Shown here: in pieces, positions 1 to 5,927 of the stretch
Numbering within the stretch: the first letter of the stretch is position 1
How the letters are laid out: every line of letters starts with the position of its first letter
Source: Oscillospiraceae bacterium
Lineage (GTDB): Bacteria > Bacillota_A > Clostridia > Oscillospirales > Acutalibacteraceae
Direction: 5' to 3'
Assembly: GCA_003519645.1 (NCBI GenBank)
Contig: DOWI01000175.1
Coordinates: forward strand, 5,919-14,575
Length of the DNA stretch: 8,657 nucleotides
Position numbers and translations under genes: made by a program
The notes under the pieces: model-generated
The model's database searches: none
Told to the model about the DNA's origin: nothing
The model's input: only the letters and a program-made list of their open reading frames with translations

Positions 1-1
1 G

Positions 2-487
2 GCAACCGGCTGTCTTATGGATCTCGGCATCTACTGCGTTTATGCGGCCGTTGATCTTTTCGGCAAGCCTGAGAAAATCATGGCCAGCGCAGGCTTTCTA
101 AGCAGCGGTGCAGATGGTTACGGTTCTGCTATATTTATATACAATGACAAGCAAGTCACCCTCACCTATTCTAAAACCGGACAGAGTATTATCGGCTCTG
201 AAATTATGGGCGATCTAGGTACACTGAAAATCAATTCGATTTCCAAGCTGACTGAAATAACGCTTGTTCAGACTGAAAACGGAAAACAATTATGTAAAGC
301 TCTGATTGGTAATATTCCCAAATCAGAACTGATGAGCGGTGAAGCGGCGGCGTTTCTTCGTTTCGCAAATGATCCGGCCGGAAATAAAGAGGAAATCGAA
401 AGCGTATCCCAATTAACCTTCACTGTCAGTGAAGTAATGGAAACAATAAGAAAACAAGCCGGTATATGGTTTAAGGATGATTTGTAG
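2..487 (+). CDS. Gfo/Idh/MocA-family oxidoreductase, C-terminal part (5' truncated by window edge)
   Basis: The reading frame is open from the first bases, so only the C-terminal ~161 residues are present. The opening motif Gly-Cys-Leu-Met-Asp-Leu-Gly-Ile-Tyr-Cys matches the conserved stretch at the start of the C-terminal substrate-binding, beta-sheet domain of Gfo/Idh/MocA NAD(P)-dependent dehydrogenases (usual form: G-x-L-x-D-x-G-x-Y). Further on, 'GDLGTLKI' fits the strand region where this family reads 'GEEGTI-I'. The N-terminal Rossmann domain lies outside the window. Members oxidise or reduce sugars, inositols and related polyols; the substrate cannot be told from this fragment. The gene ends one base before the stop codon of the convergent minus-strand gene, with no terminator between them. 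The family call is firm; the substrate is unknown. Confidence 0.85.
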   Translation, partial: ATGCLMDLGIYCVYAAVDLFGKPEKIMASAGFLSSGADGYGSAIFIYNDKQVTLTYSKTGQSIIGSEIMGDLGTLKINSISKLTEITLVQTENGKQLCKALIGNIPKSELMSGEAAAFLRFANDPAGNKEEIESVSQLTFTVSEVMETIRKQAGIWFKDDL

Positions 488-488
488 G

Positions 489-1172
489 CTAGGCAAGTCC
501 AATATTCACGATTGATAACGGGTTGTTGAGAAGCTCATGAACCGTAGGAGCCGAAAACAGCCCTACTCTTTCTGTAAAACCACAGCCAAGTGAAAATGCA
601 GTAGTATTAGCGGAAACAACTGCTGCGCCATTATGAAGTTTGGCGGCTGCCTGCGCCAATTCAAGCGCTTTTTCCGCATTACTGACACACGGATCATCTA
701 GTGGAAATGATCCGGATATTGAAACCGAAATATGAGTATTATTGATTCTAATGCGGCAGTATATGCTGCCGTTCGGATTTGCTAAAGCATAGGAATTCAG
801 TAAAGTTACAAGCGCAACAGTAATTAGCCGTGGTTCAGCGGCCATACAAAAGCTTTTTTCGGGTGCATAATATTTCATCGAAACACCTTTTTTATTCATG
901 AGCCGCAAAGAAGCTTCCAGTGTCGATATAAGCAAAGCGTTAACATCACCATATCTAAGTGGGCGCTTAATGGTTGAAGATTGCAAAAGCGATAAGATCT
1001 CAAGGTCTGCCAGGCGCCTTATTGCCCGTTTATATTTTAATCTTTGTTCGGATGTTTGTAGATGTAGTGGAGGAGCGGATAAAAAAAACACCGCTAGTGC
1101 TTCTCTTATCAATCCTTCTTTTTCAATCGATATTATGCGTCTTGGATCTTGTATATTAAAATATTGGTTCAT
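489..1172 (-). CDS. Hypothetical protein resembling a degenerate histidine-kinase ATP-binding domain
   Basis: A 227-residue soluble protein with no signal peptide or membrane segment. Residues ~40-95 look helical and charged, like a dimerisation region, but no H-box His is present. Residues 119-136 (LVTLLNSYALANPNGSI) resemble the N-box helix of a GHKL ATPase (typically N-L-L-x-N-A-x-K-x-S-P). Residues 180-199 (HNGAAVVSAN...FSLGC) resemble the last strands after the G2 box (HGG...S...GT-F-L). The D-x-G-x-G motif expected near residue 150 is replaced by SISGSFPLDD, so ATP binding is doubtful. It may be a kinase-dead scaffold, an anti-sigma-like switch protein or a divergent sensor relic. The ATG at 1172 has GGAAGG upstream at a rather long 12-nt spacing. 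The gene converges with the oxidoreductase gene and diverges from gap. The fold assignment is inference from motif spacing; the function is unknown. Confidence 0.6.
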   Translation of the reverse strand: MNQYFNIQDPRRIISIEKEGLIREALAVFFLSAPPLHLQTSEQRLKYKRAIRRLADLEILSLLQSSTIKRPLRYGDVNALLISTLEASLRLMNKKGVSMKYYAPEKSFCMAAEPRLITVALVTLLNSYALANPNGSIYCRIRINNTHISVSISGSFPLDDPCVSNAEKALELAQAAAKLHNGAAVVSANTTAFSLGCGFTERVGLFSAPTVHELLNNPLSIVNIGLA

Positions 1173-1214
1173 TTATTATTCATACCTTCCGGTTACTGTT
1201 TGAATTTACATGAT

Positions 1215-1243
1215 ATTATATCCCATTTTAAGCGAAGCAATAA
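1215..1243 (-). promoter_or_regulatory. Candidate sigma-A promoter for the 489-1172 gene
   Basis: Read on the minus strand, a perfect TATAAT (forward 1215-1220) is preceded after 17 bases by TTATTG (forward 1238-1243), a poor -35 box. The predicted start of transcription near 1208 would leave a leader of about 36 nt. It lies back to back with the gap promoter in the 194-base gap between the two divergent genes. Only the -10 box is convincing. Confidence 0.35.
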
Positions 1244-1302
1244 GCTGGTTTTGTGAAAGATTACGAAAGTCAAGAATGTCGGTTAAATTTTTGACGAACT
1301 TC

Positions 1303-1331
1303 TTGATAAATTGGTAAAAAGAAGGTAGAAT
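1303..1331 (+). promoter_or_regulatory. Sigma-A promoter of gap
   Basis: TTGATA (1303-1308) and TAGAAT (1326-1331) are separated by exactly 17 bases, each close to the vegetative consensus. Transcription would start near 1338, giving a leader of about 29 nt that carries GGAGG at 1352-1356, ten bases before the gap ATG. This is a simple housekeeping arrangement; no operator-like symmetry was seen around it. Confidence 0.65.
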
Positions 1332-1333
1332 AG

Positions 1334-2386
<1,053 letters not shown>

Positions 2387-2404
2387 TAAATTTCAGACCC
2401 ATAA

Positions 2405-2456
2405 AAGCAATGCTCAATTTAGAAGTTTTAACTTTTCAATTGGGCGTTGCTTTTTT
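2405..2456 (+). terminator. Rho-independent terminator after gap
   Basis: A long hairpin pairs 2405-2419 with 2438-2452 (15 pairs, two of them G-U). The tip is extended by six more pairs (2421-2426 with 2431-2436) closing a TTTA loop. A run of six T follows at 2451-2456. It begins 18 bases after the gap stop codon and separates gap from the sigma-factor unit. Confidence 0.9.
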
Positions 2457-2460
2457 AATA

Positions 2461-2490
2461 TTTATACCAAATGAAATAATAATGTATAAT
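2461..2490 (+). promoter_or_regulatory. Possible sigma-A promoter upstream of the ECF sigma gene
   Basis: A perfect TATAAT at 2485-2490 is preceded after 18 bases by TTTATA at 2461-2466 (4 of 6 matches to TTGACA). This could give basal transcription of the sigma/anti-sigma pair, alongside the ECF-type site just downstream. The region is AT-rich, so chance matches are likely. Confidence 0.35.
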
Positions 2491-2493
2491 TGC

Positions 2494-2519
2494 TCAACGT
2501 TTTCTTGGGCTCAATCGTA
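2494..2519 (+). promoter_or_regulatory. Candidate ECF-type autoregulatory promoter
   Basis: An AAC core (TCAACGTTTT beginning at 2494, AAC at 2496-2498) is followed after exactly 17 bases by CGTA (2516-2519). ECF sigma factors of Gram-positive bacteria typically recognise an AAC-containing -35 element and a CGT-containing -10 element about 16-17 bases apart, and usually transcribe their own genes. Transcription would begin around 2525-2527, leaving a leader of under 20 nt before the TTG start at 2544. Confidence 0.45.
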
Positions 2520-2528
2520 TTATAAGTG

Positions 2529-2536
2529 AAAGGGGG
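2529..2536 (+). promoter_or_regulatory. Ribosome binding site that sets the TTG start of the sigma gene
   Basis: AAAGGGGG sits seven bases before an in-frame TTG at 2544. The earlier in-frame GTG at 2526 has only AT-rich, non-SD sequence before it and actually precedes this site, so the TTG is the better start. Confidence 0.65.
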
Positions 2537-2543
2537 TTTTCGA

Positions 2544-3038
2544 TTGAATGGTTCTTTATTGCGTACGAATGAAGAACTGTCGCAGATTTATAATCGGCAT
2601 GTAAAAACAGTTTACAATGTTTGCTTTATGTTTATGAAAAATCGTCATGACACCGAAGATATGGTACAAAACACATTTATTCGGCTAATGAAGACCGGCA
2701 CGCAGTTTCAAAACCAAGAGCATGAAAAAGCATGGCTGATTAGAACTGCAACAAATCTATGCAAAGATCATTATCGCAGCTGGTGGGTAAATAAAACGGT
2801 TGACATAGATCTTGTGGCTGATGTGGCAGTGGAACCTCCTTTTGTTATTGACGAAACTTTGAAAAGAGTTATGTCTCTACCTCAAAAATATAAAACGGTG
2901 GTTTATTTATATTATTATGAGGGCTACTCAACTGTAGAAATCGCAAAAACATTAAGAAAAAATGAATCAACCGTGAGAAGCTATTTATACACAGGAAGAA
3001 GGTTGCTAAAAATTGAAATGGAGGGAGAGCCCAAGTGA
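2544..3038 (+). CDS. RNA polymerase sigma factor, ECF (sigma-70 region 2 and 4) family
   Basis: With the TTG start chosen from the ribosome binding site, the product is 164 residues, a usual ECF length. Region 2 spans about residues 12-80 and includes the core-binding stretch DTEDMVQNTFIRL (36-48) and the helix AWLIRTATNLCKDHYR (63-78) that contributes to -10 recognition. Region 4 spans about 105-157, with the -35-reading helix-turn-helix in YSTVEIAKTLRKNESTVRSYL (128-148). There is no region 1 or 3, as expected for ECF factors. The stop overlaps the start of the next gene by GTGA, the usual translational coupling of a sigma factor to its anti-sigma factor. It probably directs a small envelope-response regulon and its own operon. 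Starting at GTG 2526 would add six residues. The family call is firm; regulon and inducer are unknown. Confidence 0.93.
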   Translation: MNGSLLRTNEELSQIYNRHVKTVYNVCFMFMKNRHDTEDMVQNTFIRLMKTGTQFQNQEHEKAWLIRTATNLCKDHYRSWWVNKTVDIDLVADVAVEPPFVIDETLKRVMSLPQKYKTVVYLYYYEGYSTVEIAKTLRKNESTVRSYLYTGRRLLKIEMEGEPK

Positions 3039-4087
3039 GACCAGAAGAATTAAAAAATTCCTTTGACAAGATTGCCCCGAATGAAGTCACAAAAAAAAGA
3101 ATGTTAGACCACATTATAGCTTTTCACAAAAATAAAAAAAATAATAAAAAGTATTCTCAATTTTTATTTAAAGCAATTCCCGCAGTCGCAATGGTTCTTA
3201 TTGTAACAGCAAGTTTATTGGCGTTTTTCAATTTAAATAAGGATAATGCTTCAATAATTGAAAATACAGGCGATAGAATGATACAAGATGATAAAATGAC
3301 TGAAGAGCATACGGCGGATTTATCAACCGAACCACTGAATCAGTTTAAAATTGAGGATAAAACGTATAATATTCTTAGAGATTCTGACCGTTCGGATTAT
3401 GGCTTTTCCGAAACCATAGCCCAAAAAGATATTGGGAAAAGAATAACCAGTATCAAATCTAACGCCGCTCCGGAATTAATCGGATGTGCTGTTTATCAGT
3501 ATTTACCGGCTAATGGAGATGCTGTTGTAGCGGTAAAAAAGGATAACGGTTATATTCTCTATAAGTTTTATGGTTTTGATAGCTATATGAATAATCAGGA
3601 TGAGGATGCGGAAGCATATCTTAAGCTGTATGGAATTCGTAAAGTCAATGATATAGCTAAAATAATGATTATTGACCGGAGCAATAATCATTCGATTACA
3701 TTAACGGATCGCTCACAAATTCAAAAGTTCTATGACAATTATTCGGTTTTAAAAAACGCAAGCGATAAATACTTTGAAAAACTTTATTCCTATAAAAATG
3801 AATCCAACCTGACTTCCGCAACACAGCCTAACGCAATTCCACCAGACTATCCGGACCAGACACAAGATACTCCGCAGACAACCGTACAATATGATACCGG
3901 AAATGCCGGTTCTTCATCGGGAAGTGCAGGGATCTCAAATGATATATTCGGCAATCAGGTATTAATTAGAATCTATAATCAAGGCAGTATTTATTTTGAA
4001 ACGGTTTATTATCCGAATTTTGGATTTATTTCAAGATATGAAATTCCAAAGGAATTTGCAAATTTACTTGATGTTTTTATCCGATAA
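3035..4087 (+). CDS. Putative membrane-anchored anti-sigma factor with large extracellular domain
   Basis: A 350-residue protein with a short cytoplasmic N-terminus (1-40, FDKIAPNEVTKKRML near residue 10, ending in a Lys/Asn-rich stretch KNKKNNKK). One membrane segment follows at about 45-66, then an exported domain of about 280 residues. The ectodomain holds a low-complexity Pro/Gln/Thr and Gly/Ser linker (about 262-300) before a final folded segment. There is no zinc-binding HxxxCxxC anti-sigma motif; the only Cys is at 151, outside the membrane. Position (GTG overlapping the sigma stop, with GGAGGG nine bases upstream) and topology argue for an anti-sigma factor; sequence alone does not prove it. 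The N-terminal residues should bind the sigma factor and the ectodomain should sense the signal. The extreme A-richness of the first 120 bases includes two runs of eight A. Confidence 0.7.
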   Translation: MRPEELKNSFDKIAPNEVTKKRMLDHIIAFHKNKKNNKKYSQFLFKAIPAVAMVLIVTASLLAFFNLNKDNASIIENTGDRMIQDDKMTEEHTADLSTEPLNQFKIEDKTYNILRDSDRSDYGFSETIAQKDIGKRITSIKSNAAPELIGCAVYQYLPANGDAVVAVKKDNGYILYKFYGFDSYMNNQDEDAEAYLKLYGIRKVNDIAKIMIIDRSNNHSITLTDRSQIQKFYDNYSVLKNASDKYFEKLYSYKNESNLTSATQPNAIPPDYPDQTQDTPQTTVQYDTGNAGSSSGSAGISNDIFGNQVLIRIYNQGSIYFETVYYPNFGFISRYEIPKEFANLLDVFIR

Positions 4088-4093
4088 TTCTTG

Positions 4094-4130
4094 GCCGCGC
4101 GGCATGGTTTTTCACCGCGCGGCTGTTTTT
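4094..4130 (+). terminator. GC-rich terminator closing the sigma/anti-sigma operon
   Basis: A perfect nine-base stem GCCGCGCGG (4094-4102) pairs with CCGCGCGGC (4115-4123) around a 12-base loop, followed by TGTTTTT. It begins seven bases after the anti-sigma stop. The pure GC stem stands out against the AT-rich surroundings. Confidence 0.88.
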
Positions 4131-4172
4131 ATTTGTATGTATTAAACATATTCCATTCATTTATCAAAACAG

Positions 4173-4201
4173 TTGCATATTGGCGAAAAAACTGATAAAC
4201 T
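4173..4201 (+). promoter_or_regulatory. Candidate promoter of the pyrB unit
   Basis: TTGCAT (4173-4178) and TAAACT (4196-4201) are 17 bases apart, giving a predicted start near 4208 and a leader of about 58 nt. There is no room for, and no sign of, a PyrR-type attenuator with competing hairpins and a T-tract. The -10 box is embedded in an inverted repeat described separately. Confidence 0.5.
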
Positions 4202-4213
4202 GTACACAGTTTA
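4196..4213 (+). promoter_or_regulatory. Palindromic operator-like site over the pyrB -10 box
   Basis: TAAACTGTACACAGTTTA has perfect eight-base arms around a central AC. It covers the proposed -10 box and start point. The half-site AAACTG also occurs just upstream (AAACTG at 4189-4194), and an inverted CAGTT lies at 4170-4174. The size and symmetry fit a dimeric repressor site; the protein is unknown. Confidence 0.4.
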
Positions 4214-4236
4214 ATAGAGCTTAACGTGTATGAATC

Positions 4237-4256
4237 CCTGTCCAACTTTACAGGAG
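4237..4256 (+). promoter_or_regulatory. Small hairpin covering the pyrB Shine-Dalgarno site
   Basis: CCTGT (4237-4241) can pair with ACAGG (4250-4254) around an eight-base loop, occluding AGGAG (4252-4256), the site for the ATG at 4266. Five pairs make a weak stem, so regulatory meaning is speculative. Confidence 0.2.
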
Positions 4257-4265
4257 TGATATGAA

Positions 4266-5336
4266 ATGCAGTCCCGACACTTAATTGATTTAGCTGATCT
4301 TTCGGTTGCAGAATGGGAAGAAATAACCCGTCTTGCCTGTGATATCCGTGAAAACATTGATTCCTATTACGGTGTTTGTCGCGGCAAAATCCTTGCCACT
4401 CTGTTTTATGAGCCGTCCACCCGCACTCAGATGTCGTTTCAAACGGCAATGCTGCGATTGGGCGGCCGTATTATAGGATTCGATAATCCTGCCAACTCTT
4501 CTGTCTCAAAAGGTGAGAATCTTAAGGATACCATTCGAGTTGTAAGTGGTTATTCAGACATCATTGCCATGCGTCACCCGGTTGCCGGTTCTGCCAAGGC
4601 AGCCGCACTCTATTCTCGCGTACCGATTATAAACGCCGGAGACGGTGGTCACCTGCATCCAACACAGACCCTGACCGATCTGGTAACATTGCGGCATGAA
4701 AAAGGTTCTTTTTCCGGCTTATGCATTGGTCTTTGCGGAGACCTCAAAAACGGACGTACCGTTCACTCTCTAATTAAAGCAATGGCTGGTTTTCCTGGCA
4801 ACAGCTTTGTGCTGATTTCAACTCCGTACTTAGGCATCCCACAATATATAAAGGATTTTCTTTCGGCTGCAGGCACTCCCTGGCAGGAGGTGGACAACCT
4901 TGCCGATGCCATTTCGCTTCTTGATGTTTTATATATGACACGTATACAAAAAGAGCGCTTTGCATCTCAAGAGGAATATATAAGTCAACGAGGGGTTTAT
5001 ATACTGGATACTGACAAAATGTCCATAGCAAAAAAGGATTTGGTTGTTCTTCACCCTCTTCCCCGTGTCGATGAAATAACGGTAGAGGTAGACGACGACC
5101 CACGCGCAAGATATTTTGAGCAGACAGAGTATGGTCTATATGCACGTATGGCATTGATTATGAAAATGGTAGAGTCGTCCGACAAACAACTACATATGGT
5201 TCCGCGGGGCGTAGCTACACAATGCAGTAATCCAAATTGTATTACCCGCTTCGAATCTTATGTTCCTTATACTTTCCGAAAGAGCGGTGATATCCTTGTG
5301 TGCGAATACTGCGAAGAAAGAACCCTTCTCAGGTGA
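4266..5336 (+). CDS. pyrB: Aspartate carbamoyltransferase with C-terminal PyrI-like zinc module
   Basis: This enzyme transfers the carbamoyl group to L-aspartate, the committed step of pyrimidine synthesis, in the cytoplasm. The product is 356 residues, against about 305-310 for a plain catalytic chain. The carbamoyl-phosphate motif FYEPSTRT is at 47-54, the SVSKGE loop at 79-84, HPTQTLTDL at 131-139 and the aspartate-binding HPLPRVDEI at 263-271, so it should be active. After about residue 305 comes an added tail with Cys320-x4-Cys325 and Cys346-x2-Cys349. This matches the zinc domain at the end of E. coli PyrI (C-x4-C...C-x2-C), including NCI after the second Cys. PyrI's nucleotide-binding domain is absent. 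The ATG at 4266 has AGGAG nine bases upstream; an ATG at 4261 is out of frame. The next gene starts inside its 3' end. No other pyr gene is nearby. Confidence 0.95.
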   Translation: MQSRHLIDLADLSVAEWEEITRLACDIRENIDSYYGVCRGKILATLFYEPSTRTQMSFQTAMLRLGGRIIGFDNPANSSVSKGENLKDTIRVVSGYSDIIAMRHPVAGSAKAAALYSRVPIINAGDGGHLHPTQTLTDLVTLRHEKGSFSGLCIGLCGDLKNGRTVHSLIKAMAGFPGNSFVLISTPYLGIPQYIKDFLSAAGTPWQEVDNLADAISLLDVLYMTRIQKERFASQEEYISQRGVYILDTDKMSIAKKDLVVLHPLPRVDEITVEVDDDPRARYFEQTEYGLYARMALIMKMVESSDKQLHMVPRGVATQCSNPNCITRFESYVPYTFRKSGDILVCEYCEERTLLR

Positions 5337-5901
5337 TTTTAAAGTTCTTGTAATATTCGGTTCGCCTAGAAAAAACGGATATACCGCACGGCTTCTTAAT
5401 GCATTTTTGGATGGATTGCCGCAAAACGCGGTTATTGATAGATATAACTGCTTTCAGCATCCCCCCCTGCCCTGCAATGATTGCAGATACTGCCATTCAT
5501 CAGAGGGATGTGCTTATTCCGACCTGGATGATTTCTATCTAAAACTGAAAAAGGCTGATTTGCTGGTTTTTGCTGCACCGGTATACAATCTATCCTTCCC
5601 CGCTCCAATGAAAGCGCTGATCGACCGCATGCAGATATATTGGGCGGCTCGCTTTAAACGCAATGTCCGTCCTCCGATTCGGCATGCCAAAACTGCGATT
5701 CTATTAACCACCTGCGGTTCCGACAGTCAGGATGGTGGCGAGATGCTTGAAAGACAGTTAAAACCGGTTTTAACAATTCTAAATGCCTGTCTAACACATA
5801 CAATCCATTATACCGGTTCGGATAAAGATCGTCCCGCTGAAATGTATATGAAACAAGCATCTGATGCAGCTCAATCCTTTTTTTCTAAGAATTATTGCTA
5901 G
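5296..5901 (+). CDS. NAD(P)H-dependent FMN reductase / iron-sulfur flavoprotein-like protein
   Basis: A flavodoxin-fold protein of about 201 residues. The FMN-phosphate loop VLVIFGSPRKNGYT lies at about 17-30 and the conserved APVYNLSFPAPMKALIDRM segment begins at about 94. Between them are four cysteines spaced C-x2-C-x2-C-x5-C (60, 63, 66, 72; codons at 5473, 5482, 5491, 5509). This fits the compact 4Fe-4S motif of archaeal and clostridial iron-sulfur flavoproteins (Isf, C-x2-C-x2-C-x4-7-C). Such proteins pass electrons to FMN for oxygen, peroxide or quinone-like acceptors; the substrate here is unknown. The start is uncertain: TTG 5296 has GCGGTGAT just upstream and is preferred. GTG 5287 and ATG 5260 are also in frame but lack well-placed sites. 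The gene overlaps the end of pyrB, suggesting cotranscription, and is followed after 26 bases by the AraC-type gene. Confidence 0.82.
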   Translation: MCANTAKKEPFSGDFKVLVIFGSPRKNGYTARLLNAFLDGLPQNAVIDRYNCFQHPPLPCNDCRYCHSSEGCAYSDLDDFYLKLKKADLLVFAAPVYNLSFPAPMKALIDRMQIYWAARFKRNVRPPIRHAKTAILLTTCGSDSQDGGEMLERQLKPVLTILNACLTHTIHYTGSDKDRPAEMYMKQASDAAQSFFSKNYC

Positions 5902-5927
5902 TGTAAGTTTGAAGGAGGGCTATAAAC

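Noticed and set aside
898..1203. Plus-strand open frame opposite the kinase-like gene
   Set aside because: It overlaps the minus-strand gene, which is longer and shows fold-like motifs. The plus frame starts without a ribosome binding site.
1291..1331. TTGACG at 1291 as the gap -35 box
   Set aside because: It is 29 bases from TAGAAT; TTGATA at 1303 has the exact 17-base spacing.
4208..4265. PyrR-type attenuator or pyrimidine riboswitch in the pyrB leader
   Set aside because: The leader is only about 58 nt, with no terminator stem and T-tract; only a five-pair hairpin is present.
4261..4284. Seven-codon leader peptide starting at the ATG five bases before pyrB
   Set aside because: Spacing from AGGAG is only four bases, it overlaps pyrB out of frame, and it has no run of regulatory codons.
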